From the NCBI GenBank assembly GCA_964016875.1, contig OZ024736.1:2983001-3047000 (forward strand): a stretch of 64,000 nucleotides of DNA, in the 5' to 3' direction. Origin of the DNA: Fallopia convolvulus (Eukaryota > Streptophyta > Magnoliopsida > Caryophyllales > Polygonaceae). The first letter of the stretch is position 1, and each line of letters begins with the position of its first letter. This document shows positions 22,572 to 34,249 of this stretch, piece after piece. The translations under genes were made by a program, and so were the position numbers. The notes below the pieces were generated by a model. The model was not told the DNA's origin. It searched no databases and saw only the letters and a program-made list of their open reading frames with translations.

Positions 22572-23988
22572 TGATGTCTCTTTATTTGGTGGTGTTTTCA
22601 TATGTGATTTCCTTTGTAAATATGTTTCTTTTTCCCCTTTTCTTGCGTGTTTTGTTCCTTTTTAGCTTAGTTCCCGTATTTCTATAAGATTCGGAGACTA
22701 CGCGCATTTTATGTGTTTTGTAGGTAATTTGGCATGAATCGAGGATCAATTTGAAGGAGGATCGAGGCATGGAGCAAAGGCCGAGCTAAAGCGGGAAAGA
22801 GAGGAGCAAGCCATGGAGAAGAACAAGAGGAAAGCCAACAAGAAGAAGGTGGAACGAGGTCCGGACCGAGTTGCAACCACGCCGGGCCCGACTTGGGAGA
22901 TTTCAACCTCGGACCGAGATGCACAGTACCTCGGGCCCGATGTCCTCCGTGTCGGTCCGAGTCGGTCATCGGACTACTTGGGCTCCAAGGCACGAATTTG
23001 TGGACTTCAACTTTTGCCCCTTATCTAATCTATAAAAGGCCCTCTTGTCTTCTAATTTGGGGTTCCCTCCCACACACACAAAAGGGTTCCCACACTTGGC
23101 AAGGAACCAAGAGGATACTTGGAGAGCAAGGAGGAAGGAGAAGAGGAGGAAGAGAGAGAGAATCGGCCAAGAGAGAGGAAGGCTTGATAGGTTTTGTTGT
23201 TTGTTTAGCTTTGCTTTGTTTTGATCTTGTGGATTTGAAAACCCTTGATTGGAATTTGTGGATTGCTTTGGATTTGAATGAAACTTTGCTTTGTTTTGAG
23301 ATTGATGATGTTGATTGCTTTCCCTTTTGATTTGTATGCTTTCTTTGCTTGCCACATGGAGTAGATCTCCTTGATCTTGGGTTATGAGGGAAAACCTTAG
23401 CTAGGTTTGGGCTAGAAACCCCAATTCCATAGCCTTGAGTGTTTAATCTAAGGAAACCACTCTACATAGAGCTACAATTCCTTGCGAAAGTTGGGAATCA
23501 AGGCTTGAGATTGGCAAAGTAGCGAAAGTGAACATGTGTCAATCTCAAGACCTTGCTTCGAAGGGGATTTCCCCAATGATCGAGGTGTAGAAGTGGTTGG
23601 AACGAGGGCGAAAGCACTCGATCCTAGTCCGATCATCACTCATTGCTTGAATTGGGGTGGAAAAGCCTTAATCTACTAGGGAAGGAACCCAAAAGCCCAA
23701 GATCTACTTTAAATCCCTGAAAGTTCGACAACCCCAGCTACCTCGGGCCCGACTTACACAGTGTCGGTCCCGACTTCCTCTTTTCGCCAACCTCGGGCCC
23801 GACGTGACCTCAGTGTCGGTCCCGTTTGTTTTCTTTGTTTTCCTTTGTTTTACGCTCTCCTTTCTAGATTTTTAGTATCTAGGCACATCAATCGAGTAGA
23901 CTTCCCGAGTGTTCGACACCCACCACGTGCTACAACGGGGTCGGGTTATAAATTGTATCTCTAGACCCTCGCAATCTTGATTCGATCA
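22572..23988 (+). repeat. Element E LTR, 3' copy
   Basis: Equal in length to the 5' copy with no net indel. Signature clusters recur at 22856-22976 and 23736-23825. The last bases differ (TTGATTCGATCA against TCGAGGCGATCA in the 5' copy). Confidence 0.95.
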
Positions 23989-23993
23989 CCGGC

Positions 23994-25440
23994 GTCTTTG
24001 GGCATTCAGTTCAGTGACATGAAGCATCTAGACCGGTTTAATGATTTGAAGGAGCGTGAAATCCAACCTCCGAGATATATTGATTGGCATTTGATGGAGG
24101 ATTTGGGTTTGGCTACCGCATTGAGCAAATTTGAGTTTAATAACAGCTTGCTAGGATTGTTGAGTTTGAGGTTGCCGGTATACCATGGCTTAGTGTTAGA
24201 GTTCTTGAGCATACTTGAGGCTCATATCTTGGAAGGACGGTTTGCTAATGAGGGAAGGTGCATGTTTCAGTTAGGAGGGGTTCAAAGGTGTATGACGTTG
24301 ACTGATATCAACAAACTTTTCAGATTTCCCAGGCATCATGAGAATGTTGATAAATTGGAGTCTAGGGCCACTTGGATGAATGATGAACAGTTGGCCCGAC
24401 TTTCTGGGAGCAATGAGTATTTGGCATCTAGAACAAAGGTGTCGGGGATTTCTCATCCGGTGAATCAGATTGTTCAAAGGTTCTCTGTCCATTCTATCAC
24501 AGGTAGAGGAGAGGGTGAGAACAACTGCCCTAAGAAGGACATCTTCCTACTTTGGGGTATTTTGGAAGAACGTAAGATTGACATTGTTGCGGCCATGATG
24601 CATAATATGGATCGCATAACTAGGAAGAATAACGGCCGGATCACTGTGGGTGGTGTCATCGCTCAACTTCCCCAGCACTTTGGTATTGACTTGGAGCAAT
24701 GTGCATGTCGGATTGATGCCCTTCCGATGAACTTCCCGTTCTTGAACAAGATGAAAGTGTTGTATGTGAAGAACAACCGGTTCTATTGGGTGCTTGGCAA
24801 TAGTTCTTATGCTATGAGGTTACCTAATCCAAACAGAGTGAAATTGGAGACTGGTTTGGCCAATGCTAGGACTTGGCTCATTCACCCACAATATGGTGAT
24901 TTACCGGTTCAAGAGGTAATTGGAGGGACTAAGAGGAGGAGGCAATCAAGGAAGCAGGTTGAGGAAGCTAGCGCTTCTATGGATGTAGATGATGAGGAAG
25001 AGGAGGATGAAGAGTTTGTAGCTGACCCTGTGGATGTTGCAGTTGTTGATGATAATGAGGATGAAGAAGAAGAGGGTGCTCATGAAGACAGAGAGGAGGT
25101 TCCGATTTTTCAGCACAACTTTGATCAACAAGGCCAAGGGAGTAACATGTCTACCGTCCAGTATAACCATTTGGTAGAGATGATGGGAGGCCTTTCTAAT
25201 CAGGTGAGTGGCTTGTCCACTCGGATTGATGAACTAGCGGCTGATTTCAACCACTTCAGGGGTTATGCGGCGAGTCGCTTTGACTATGTTGATGAGCAGA
25301 CCCGGTCTCTTCATCAGAGGATGGATATGTACACATCACAACAGGGCTATCCATCTTTTACCTATCATCCATATCCCGGTTATCCTGATCCTGCATATCC
25401 GTACCCGGGATATCCACCACAACCACCACCTGAGGAGTAG
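23994..25440 (+). CDS. Element O: Athila ORF1, main part
   Basis: Continues the frame from 13391 and stays open for 481 codons to TAG at 25438. It contains the family core VLEFLSILEAHIL, CMFQLGGVQRCMTLTDINKL and KKDIFLLWGILEERKIDIV, an acidic tract (about residues 325-370 of this part), a short helix region (VEMMGGLSNQVSGLSTRIDE) and a Tyr/Pro/Gly-rich tail (YPGYPDPAYPYPGYPP). It resembles the ATHILA ORF-1 / putative plant transposon protein family, found downstream of integrase where retroviruses have env. No signal peptide or membrane segment is seen. It is intact although O gag-pol carries many lesions. Confidence 0.8.
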
Positions 25441-25598
25441 GTTCTGGAGTGTGTCAAGCTCTTGTGATGAGGTTAGTTTTTTTTTCTCTTATCTTTTATT
25501 TTACTTTGGGGACAAAGTAATGTTTAAGAATGGGGGAAGGGGATTCTTTATTTTTGTCATAAGTGCTTAGTTGTAGTTAGTTCATGTAGTTGCATTTG
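25441..25598 (+). promoter_or_regulatory. Element O hairpin plus PPT-like tract after ORF1
   Basis: TTACTTTG-GGGA-CAAAGTAA (25501-25520) pairs over 8 bp and is followed by TTTAAGAATGGGGGAAGGGG. Its GGGA loop and place just after ORF1 match the internal modules of C, D and E, so this is probably not the terminal PPT. The O sequence then meets the Copia LTR at 25599. Confidence 0.7.
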
Positions 25599-26449
25599 TG
25601 TTGGAACAATGGTTGTTCCATGGTTTCTCTTAGTTTGATGATAATAAACTTAATTGATATAACTTGCTTCTACATGTAAGTGTTTCAGGAAAACAAGTAC
25701 ATGGTCACAAGTGACGGAACATTGTGAGGAACGATGGAGGGAACGAGTGACAAATTTAGGAAGCGTGTCTCGGAAGGAACGAGGCTTTCTATAAATGGCA
25801 AGTTACCATCTTCTACGAGCGATCTTCTACGAAGATTTACAGCTGTAGGCGGTTTCTTAAGGAGATAAAAGAGAAGATAAGGTCAATCTTCCCACGATCT
25901 TATTTAAGGAAATCCGAGATCATTCGATTTTGGCAAAAATCGACATGGTTGAGGATCCGAAATCACAAAACAATACTGTTCCTTATTGTATGGGATTTGT
26001 TAAGTGGAATATCAACGTATTAGGCAAGAATTACGTGTGAGATCAGACTTAACTTATCTTATAAATAGCTAGGTTTAGCTAGGGTTAAAAGTGTGGTTGA
26101 AGACAACGAACTTGGAGAGAGAACTTGGGAGAAAGATTTAGGTTTACGCTTAGGGCTGTAGAAGTCTAGTTGGTTGAACTTCGGTTGGTGCCGTAGTTGC
26201 CAGAGAACTTTGGTTGGTGCCTTAATTACTAGAGAACTTGACTTGCCTTGTAATCGTTGAAACTAAATAAAGGTATTCTATTGAAAATCCTTTGAGAAGG
26301 AGTCTCACGGGTAGAGGTTTTTCTTTCTATGACTTGTTGGTCAGACATAAAGTTTTCCTCTCTAAATTCTGTGTTCTTATTGTTTATTTCCGCTGCCCAG
26401 GGAACATTACTAGTTCCCTGACTTGTTACTAACGCGTCACGATCCAACA
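25599..26449 (+). repeat. Copia 5' LTR
   Basis: 851 bp, starting TGTTGGA and ending TCCAACA, a perfect terminal inverted repeat. TATAAATAG at 26059-26067 is a likely promoter TATA box. Confidence 0.9.
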
Positions 26450-26451
26450 AT

Positions 26452-26463
26452 TGGTATCAGAGC
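26452..26463 (+). promoter_or_regulatory. Copia primer binding site, tRNA-Met initiator
   Basis: TGGTATCAGAGC, two bases after the LTR, is the standard plant Copia primer site. Confidence 0.95.
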
Positions 26464-26502
26464 AAGTTTTCTCTAGATTGTGTGTTAGTGCAGGACTACA
26501 AA

Positions 26503-27767
26503 ATGACTTCAAACAACACTCACAACGTCGAATTTGGAAACAACAAGCCTCCACTGCTTGTTGTTGGGGAGTATGACCACTGAAAGAAGCTCTTCTCCAC
26601 ATGGCTCAAAAGCAATGACTACGAAGCCTGGTCGGTTATTGAGGATGGAGACTACGTCATTCCCGAAGCCAAGAAGAACAAAAAGACCGAATGGGGCCAA
26701 ACTGAATGGACATGAATGGAGAAGAACTACAAGGCACAAATGTTACTAAACAATGCCTTGGGTGCTGGAGATCTTCTAAGAGTAGTCAACTGTGAAACTA
26801 CTAAAGAAGCTTGGGAAGCCATTGAGCAAATGCATATCGACAGTGTAGATCTGAAAGAAAGCCATCAGAAAGATGCCAAAAGGAATTCTACAATTTTAAG
26901 ATGAAAGATGGAGAAACCATTGCCACATACCAATCTCGGTTTGAAGGCTTGGTCAATCGCATTAATCATCTTGGAATTGGGGATTCTATCAAACATGATG
27001 AGAAAGTCTCTACAATTGTTGATGGCCTAGGTCCCAAGTACATGGTCACTAGAGGACTCCTCAAGGAAAATCCAATAACAAAGACTTGCAAACTTCATGA
27101 GATCTTTGGAAAGTTGACTGACTATGAGCGATATGAGAAAGACAATAGTGGTGCTTCAAGCTCTAGCAAGGGTATTGCGCTTAAGGTGGAGAAGGCCATT
27201 GAAAATATGACTGCTGGAAATGATGATGAGTTAGAAAATGATTCTGATGTGGCTCTCATAACCAAAGCAATGAGATCTTTCTATAGGAGAGGCAAGAAGC
27301 AAGGTGCCATGAAGGAAAGGGTTAACTTTGAAAAGAAGGAAATCATGGACGTTACATACTTCAACTATCAAGAAAAGGGTCACTATGCAAAGAGTTGTCC
27401 CAAAGGTAACGACACTGGGAACGAGAAGAAAAAGGCCTACATCGCTGCATGGGATCTTGTCTCAGATGATGAATCTGAATCAAAGGTTTGCGCCATGACT
27501 TTGAAGACTGAAGATGTCGACCAAGAGGTAACTCCTGAACAACTTCTTTCTAGTTTAGAGAATGCTAAACAAGTTGATCTTGTCATCCTTGTCAAAAAGC
27601 TTTTTGAAGATAACTTAAAGATGCAAGATGAAATAGAAGCTTCTGATGAGAAATGTCTTAATCTTGAAGAAAAATTATCAGAAACTACTATTACTGGTGT
27701 TGTTCCTTGTTCAGAGTGTGAAGATTTAAAGAAAGATATTAAGACTCTAACTGAAACCAATAACTGA
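26503..27767 (+). pseudogene. Copia gag, decayed
   Basis: ATG at 26503 starts MTSNNTHNVEFGNNKPPLLV. Stops at 26581 and 26713 (both TGA where Trp codons are expected: YDH-stop-KK and EWT-stop-MEK) break the N-terminal part; a shift near 26885 leads to the frame 26901-27767. That frame has the capsid-like region (MKDGETIATYQSRFEGLVNR), a degenerate knuckle YFNYQEKGHYAKSC in which the first two Cys are Tyr, and a long acidic coiled coil (LLSSLENAKQVDLVILVKKL onward). The coil and a second knuckle beyond C are Sirevirus-like. It would have formed the virus-like particle. Confidence 0.85.
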
Positions 27768-28034
27768 CTTAGGTCGGATTTGCTTGTTCACCAACTCAAA
27801 GGGGAAGAATTAGAGAATGAGCTAAGTAACAAACTCATATTGAGTTTAATCCTGCTAGGTGTGGTATTGGTTATGGTAAAAATAAATCTGAATATCCTCC
27901 TGATGACCTTACCTTTGAAGACAAAATGGAAAGAAAAGCTAGGGAACTTCAATCCGCTAGAGATAAGGTTACTCATCTAGAGAGTAGAGTCAAGATTCTT
28001 GAAAGTAATTTGAATGATAACTCTGAATGGTATT
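27768..28034 (+). pseudogene. Copia gag C-terminal coil, frameshifted
   Basis: Shifted fragments encode parts of a Lys/Glu-rich region up to the C insertion site. The sequence GTATT at 28030-28034 is the target duplicated at 38324-38328. Confidence 0.6.
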
Positions 28035-29494
28035 TGTTGACGGACCTTTACTCTAGACAACAAATAAATTTATAAGTCAAGACCCCGCTGAGTATAGGGG
28101 AGTCAGGATCGTTCCACGAGAAGCACAATTTGTTTATCTATAGACTACTAATTATGAAAATCAAGCAAAAACAAGCAAAATACTCACGGCCAACCTCGTT
28201 AACGACTTTGTCAGGGTCCTTAACGAACCTGTAGACTACTAACGACCTAAAATAAGTTCGGTACCGAGGCTACGAACTCAACAACGATAATGATCTAAGA
28301 GAATTCAAATAGAAACAAAGATCTAGGACAAGGGTCACCACAACATAGTCATGCATATAAACTTGTAAGAAGATAAAGATCATGCCTTGAAATAGATAAA
28401 TTCATCAACTTTCATTGACTAGTAAGTAAATTAATCTACTCTCATAAATTAATTCACTCAATCACTTGTTTTGGATCTAAAGCTTGAAACTTTCGTATTC
28501 AAACAATATCAACCTTCAAGTTTATAACTTTCTCTCTCGATCAAGTTAAGACTCAAATTACCTTGACCTTCATCTAGGCATAAACACAACAAGCAATCTC
28601 AAAAATAGATAGAAGGCATTCAACACATCATCTTACTCATCAAACCATGCATAACTATGCCGGGTTTCAACCTCGACCCTAGATAAGAAAACTACTCACT
28701 ACTCATAATTATGAAATAAACAACTTCTATAAAGGAGAACATTGTAAACAAAACAACTACTTCAAAGAATTCAGAAGAAACCGAAAAAATACAGTTCCGA
28801 ATCGAAACTCGTGATTAACGACCTCGGCTAACTCTCATCCACCGTGGCTTGATCTCCTTCTCCGGCTCTTCTCTCTCTCGGCTCTTCCTTCTTCTCTACT
28901 TCTACTCGAATACTACTTGCTACCCCCTCTCTAGGTTATAAAGAAGGGTATTTATACTAATAAAGCTATCTAAATAAGGATATAAGATAAAAACTTTCCT
29001 AAGAGATAGAAACCTACTCTAAAAAAGATAGAAATAAAAACCTAGAAGGATAACAAGACTTAAAATAAAATATAATAACCCTAAAACTCATTAAAAACAC
29101 TCTACCGACACGGAATAAATTCTCGCACAGGATCGGTAGGTCATCACTAAGATTTCTCAAAAAACCCTATCGCTAAGCCTCGTTAACGACCCTGCATAGC
29201 GTCGTTAACGAGCCTGGATTTTGACTTCTTTATCACTTCAACTCTACAAACTTGACTTCGACTTCTTCATCTCGTATTCTTCTGTCCTTCACCATAGCAT
29301 TTCAAATTCAGCTCCAAAAAGCACCGTTTCCTTGCTAAAACCTACAAAAAGACACAAAACGGAGTAGCTTCCATACTTTTCACAAAATATGCAAAACCAT
29401 CCAAAAACACACAAAACTAACCCTAAAATTATCAAAACTAATCCTAACAAACTAAGAAAACATACTAAAAACTATACCAAAAACACGAACATCA
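28035..29494 (-). repeat. Element C LTR, left copy (3' LTR)
   Basis: 1460 bp from TGTTGACGG to GAACATCA. Signature clusters with CGTTAACGA lie at 28196-28232 and 29183-29218. Compared with the right copy it keeps a segment near 28145-28185 missing there, and lacks TTTAATAAGAAAATATCGTC. Confidence 0.93.
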
Positions 29495-29531
29495 AAGTAC
29501 CCCATACTTAGACTTGCTTGTCCTCAAGCAA
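29495..29531 (-). promoter_or_regulatory. Element C terminal hairpin and polypurine tract
   Basis: Minus strand: TTGCTTG-AGGA-CAAGCAA (29514-29531), then TCTAAGTATGGGGTACTT, which abuts the LTR. Confidence 0.85.
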
Positions 29532-31073
29532 TCACTAAACAATAATCAAAACCAAACAACAATACTTATCAAACTATAGCCTTCATCTAAAAAGCAACAT
29601 CAAAACATATAGAAGAAAATAGAAAATGACTATTAATGTCATCACACGTATATACACTAAACAGACATAAGCAAATACAATCCAACCTCACAAGGGATAT
29701 ATGTGTTTCACTCAACTCTCAAATGTTTGGGCTTAGAATAATAAACTCTCAACTCATCTTATATACAAAAACTCATAGAAATTGGAACTTATATCACCAA
29801 ACTCTCCACCTAAGATTTGTCAAAACAATCCAAAATCATCAAGAGAACTTAGGGGGCTCAATGAAAATCTTCATAGAAGCTTCCATTCGGTCGGGTTGTA
29901 ATGGGGCTTGGTAATAACAATAAGGCGTGGAAAATATTTTGGTCATGTGGTGCTAATAATATCCGGGAATCAAAGACTCCTAAAAACTCACACAATAATC
30001 CAAAACTCTCAAAAGAACAACATACCAAACTCTCTCTTCATTATGCACACTCTTCTTTTTCACTCACCCAATATATCCTAGAAAGTCTCATAAAAACAAC
30101 TCAAAAGAATCTCTGATTTATCTATTAAACACACATGCACTTCAAACTTCTTTCTTTCTATTTCATATTCTCCTTCAGTTCATCAATTTTTTTACGCTGC
30201 CTCGTTAACGAGCCAACATGGTCGTTACCGAGCTTCATCGTGTACTCCTCATCTTTCTTTCTTTCAACAAACAATCTTATCTCGTGCATCTTTTGTATCA
30301 AGAGATCTTTCTTTTATGAACAATTTAAGTGACATCCAATCTACCCTTCCCAACAATCCTTAAATTCAAACCAAATCATAACATCTCACTCTCTTTATTA
30401 TTATTTTTTTTACTCAACAAAACAAACCTTTCCAAACTATGTGCTAATCCCAGGATAGGGTCAAGCTTATCTCGGCTAGGGAACAATTTTTGTGGAGCTA
30501 AAAATAAAAGGCTTCAGGCTCAAGTTGGCTTCAAAAAGAAGGATCATGTAAGGGTGGATAGGGATTAATAGGGCTTATAAAAATAAGTTCTCTGTCATCT
30601 GATTTTCACAAGTAATGAACTACAAATTTTATATAGGTCTCAAGAAATAGATAACCATCACAATTCCAATAGATAATATGCATATAGAGAGTAAATCACA
30701 CAAGAAAGAAGAGGGATTGTTTATGTTCTCCCTATAAGGCCAAAAACAACTCACAAGGCAAATTTTGTTGGATTGCATCACTTATGCTAAAAGGTATACA
30801 TGCTCAATTTCATCAAATGCTACTTCTTCCTAAAAACAACTTCAAATTAAGAATCCGGCTATATTTCAAAGACATGATTGCAAGGAATTATATGATCATG
30901 TTAGCAACTACTATCATAGAACATAAGAAAGGGATATCTATCAATGCTAAAACTCTTTTTGGAATTTTTTCAAAATTTTCAGATTTTTTTTGATTTTTCT
31001 AGAACAAAACAAAGAACTACTCAAAACACATAAAACAAATAAGGCAAAACACAAGACAACAAGTTTTCTACTT
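29532..31073 (-). other. Element C 3' untranslated region
   Basis: No gene seen. It is collinear with the B 3' UTR (4840-6008) and more distantly with D. A signature pair (CTCGTTAACGAG, GTCGTTACCGAG) lies at 30201-30231. Confidence 0.7.
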
Positions 31074-31114
31074 TCTCCCACCCCATACTTAAAATTACAG
31101 TGTCCCCACTGTAA
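31074..31114 (-). promoter_or_regulatory. Element C internal hairpin plus PPT-like tract
   Basis: Minus strand: TTACAGTG-GGGA-CACTGTAA (31095-31114) pairs over 8 bp and is followed by TTTTAAGTATGGGGTGGGAG. It lies about 180 bases after the ORF1 stop. Confidence 0.7.
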
Positions 31115-31291
31115 GAAAAATAAGAAGAAGGAAAGAAATAGAAAAGAAAACCAAAGAAAACAAGAAAAGAGAAAACAAAAAACTTACAAAGTCATGAAGT
31201 ATAAAACAAGAAAACACTTCTTCAAGCTGAATCAACGGTTCGGTGGAGGAAAGTAATGCTCGAAGTTTCCCATGAAGTGATAGATCGTCCT

Positions 31292-32818
31292 CTAGCGCTC
31301 TGCATCCTCTGCCTCTCTCTGCTGATGCCTCGTATCCTCAAATGTCATGCGAGCAGAATAGACACTCTCCCATCTATCCATCCTCCGATGAATATGGTTC
31401 TGCTGAAGGTGAAGCTGTTGGATCTGAGCAGAAAGATCTTCGGCCCATGGAGGCGGGATACTCGATCTAGTGTACTCGGGATGAGGAGGTGGTTGGTAGT
31501 GATTGTGAGGTTGGAAGTGATCTTGGTAAAGCACCGGATTGTATGGCATGAGACCATATGAGTGTGGGTCGATAGGAGGCTGGGAGGGGTCGGTAGATGC
31601 TCTCGGCAAGTCGTTACCGAAGCTGTGTGCCTCGACAGGAGAATCGGTAGAGGCCACAAAGTGGCCGTTAACGACCCTGATAGGCTCGTTAACGAAGATA
31701 TTTTCGCCTAGAATTTCAGTATGGAGGTCTTCATCCTCGAGGTTGAGCTCCTCTGTGCCTCTCTCGGTAGCTGCCTCTTCAGTCTCATCTTCATCTTCAT
31801 TCATTGCTTCTCCTTCTCGCTCGAATCTTGTCTCACATGGCCTAAGTGATAGATCATCCTCCGGCTTGGGCTCTAACGGGAATGCATGCCCCGTTCATGC
31901 CTCATACCAATTTGGTAAGTAAAAGAGCTCCAACTTGTCCCGAGTGACTGCAACATCTCGGCTTTGAACTTTAGTAACATACCCATCCCGAACTTGAGTG
32001 AAAATACCAGAGCTAAACCAATAGTTCCGGTTGAGCAATTGGGCATGATAGGGCGTGTAACGAGTGAGATCGACTCCAAGATTGGTCGCCAGGAGACTAA
32101 CCGAATACCCACACCATACTTCCTTTGCCTTGGTTGACTTCTCCACATAATAAAGCCATTCGTACCCCAAGTTCAATGGGGCAGGCTCCTTAAAAAGAAT
32201 AGTGCGGAGGCAAGCAACTTCTGTCCTTGTCAGCCTGTTCAACTCTCTCTTAGGCCAGAATGTAGCGGCTAGGACTCGGAGGATGATCCTGAATATGGGG
32301 TTGATGATGCTTGCCCCGGATAATGCCGCAGCGGAGGGCTCTACCTCCCCGGTGATGTAGCTCCAAGTCCTTGTCACCTTATAATCTTTGAGACTGTAAT
32401 CTCGAGATGGATTTGGGAGCTCCAGAATAGCATTGAACTCCGCCAAAGTATACTCTCGGTTCACATTGCCGAGCCGAAATCGGATGCGTCCCGCCGAAGT
32501 CTTCGTCGGGAAGCTTGTCTCAAGAGTGGCTAGGAACTCGGATGTGAGAGCCGGAAAGTGTAGCAAATTCTCCTTCTTCAGCAAGTGAGGTGCACCTAGA
32601 ATAGCAAAGGCCTCCTTAACATCATCATAGATCCTCATGGCCTTAGAACTTGATCTCGAGAACCACCTAGTGTTGTGGTCCTTCTCTAGGATGACATTGT
32701 ATCGGTCCGCTTGCCCTTGCGTGCGCAGGATCACGTTATCCATGCGAGGTGGAGATGGGGACCTCTGATTCCTCTTCTTCTTTTGGGCTCGGGTAACGGC
32801 TCGGCTTGAACTTGCCAT
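31292..32818 (-). pseudogene. Element C: Athila ORF1 with one in-frame stop
   Basis: ATG at 32818, nine bases after a minus-strand TTTTTTGTAG. The frame encodes a Lys/Arg-rich N terminus (TRAQKKKRNQRSPSPPRMD), the ORF1 core (SEFLATLETSFPTKTSAGRI, RFRLGNVNREYTLAEFNAIL) and FYLPNWYEA, then a TGA at 31895-31897. The same frame runs on through an acidic region and a His/Pro-rich tail to 31292, so a single stop divides an otherwise open 508-codon gene. The tail includes peptides coded by signature DNA (VNEPIRVVNG). Function unknown; env-position gene of Athila elements. Confidence 0.8.
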
Positions 32819-33960
32819 GTGGACCTACAAAAAATTATGACTTTTCCAAGATAAGATCCACTCAAGTATATTAGACAAGAGACCCCATACTTGGTCTCGA
32901 AGCAGCCCTCGGTATTCGTCGTTAACTACCCAATTGGGTCGTTAACGGGTCTAGACTGGTTTTTTCAAGATACACTGGGTCGTTAACGAGCCTGGGTGGG
33001 TCGTTAACGAGCCTGAACATGAACCACTCGCAAATCTCCGAGTGTAATAGACTCTAAAATTAATCCATGAATCAGACATGCATCATTCTTAATCCTATAC
33101 TAGACACACAATCGGGTATATGCACCCCATACTTACTCAATTACCCATCCCGAACATGCTAGACTTGCCCAAAATTAACATGGTAAAGATGAAACTCAAT
33201 ATCTAGAACAAGAAAATTCATGCTTTTCCAATCAAATTGCAATGAGGAACTAGGCATGAACAACTCTTCCTAGATCGAGAACAACTAAGCACAAACCAAA
33301 TTCATGAGCAAGAGCAAGACATGCAATTTGACCACCTCTATAAACGCAATCTAGATACGAAGTTTCTACCCTTAAAACCATGAATCATGCAATAAAGAGT
33401 TAGGGTTTGGAAATCATACCGATAGAAACAAGAGGATGAAAATTGGGTGGTTAACGAGCCCGGATCTCGTCGATAACGAAAACAAGGGTGGCGGGCGTCG
33501 ATAACTGGGGTGTTTTTCGACGTTCGGTGGGGATAGGACTTCCGATCGGTGGTGAAGAATTCTCGGTAGGATTTTGAGGGTTTGAGTTTTTGGATTTGAG
33601 GAATTGAGAGTAGGATTTTGGGAGGTTTAGAAGGGTTATATAGGAGAGGGTATAGATAGGAGGAGGGGTAGGTAGAGGCGGCAAAGGGGGTGGGGGTAGA
33701 AGATAGAAGATAGATTAGGGTTAAAAGCAAAAACTTACCTGCCCGTTTACCGAGTCAGGTCGCCAGACCGGTCGTTAACGACCCTGGGTGGGTCGTTAAC
33801 GAGCCACCTTACCCTCTTTGAATGGATTACGAGCCCATCTCCTGCATCTTGTTAGCTAAAAGGAAACTATCCTATTTTCTATCCTAAAAATTACTAAAAA
33901 CTCAAAAGAGAGCTAGGAAAAAGATCTAAAAAGAAAGGAAAAATCTAATTCTATACTAAA
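32819..33960 (-). other. Element C spacer between hairpins and ORF1
   Basis: Non-coding. Two strong CGTTAACGA clusters occur at 32917-33015 and 33761-33805, and weaker ones near 33450-33475. TTTTTTGTAG (ending at 32825 on the minus strand) may be the ORF1 splice acceptor. Confidence 0.65.
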
Positions 33961-33962
33961 AG

Positions 33963-34008
33963 CGGGTTGCCTCCCGTAAGCGCTATTTTTAACGTCGTTA
34001 GCCCGACA
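33963..34008 (-). other. Element C tandem post-integrase hairpins
   Basis: Minus strand: TGTCG-GGCTAA-CGACG (33993-34008; the outer pair is T opposite G) and CGGG-AGGCAA-CCCG (33963-33976). Kept although the integrase itself is deleted. Confidence 0.65.
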
Positions 34009-34021
34009 TACTTACCTTGGC

Positions 34022-34210
34022 TCAAGGTGGCTCTTTTGCGGCTATAGTGGGATCTTGAGGTGCCCCATGCTTAGCTTTGTAGGCATTATTCTCTTGAGTC
34101 ACTAAACTTGGTCCTTTGTCTTCTATCAGTATGCCCGGTATTCCTACATACGGGTTAGTGATATCCGAAAACCAAGGTGGTCTGGACTCCTCTTGATTAT
34201 ACCCTGGCAT
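34022..34210 (-). pseudogene. Element C: short pol remnant
   Basis: A 62-codon frame with RPPWFSDITNPYVG, like the PWFADFANF stretch that lies between RNase H and integrase in E. It is probably the only piece left of the 3 kb RT-integrase block. Confidence 0.5.
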
Positions 34211-34249
34211 GTGGGTCTCGGTAATGGACTCATGAGGTTCAGCAGGGTC

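Larger units (their letters stand above)
13392..23988 (+). mobile_element. Element E: near-complete Athila/Tat-like LTR retrotransposon
   Basis: Two 1417-bp LTRs of equal length, a perfect tRNA-Asp PBS, a PPT and the 5-bp duplication CCGGC (13387-13391 and 23989-23993) define a 10,597-bp element. Order: LTR, PBS, leader intron, gag, protease, RT-RNase H-integrase, 1.7 kb 3' UTR, LTR. It has no ORF1. I count about 20 LTR differences by eye (about 1.5%), making it one of the youngest retroelements here. Two compensating frameshifts around protease and one stop before pol remain, so it may not be fully autonomous. Confidence 0.96.

Noticed and set aside
25522..25543. Terminal polypurine tract of element O
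   Set aside because: Its GGGA loop and place right after ORF1 match the internal modules of C, D and E, which lie about 1.5 kb before the LTR. No TG-starting LTR can be fixed next to it.
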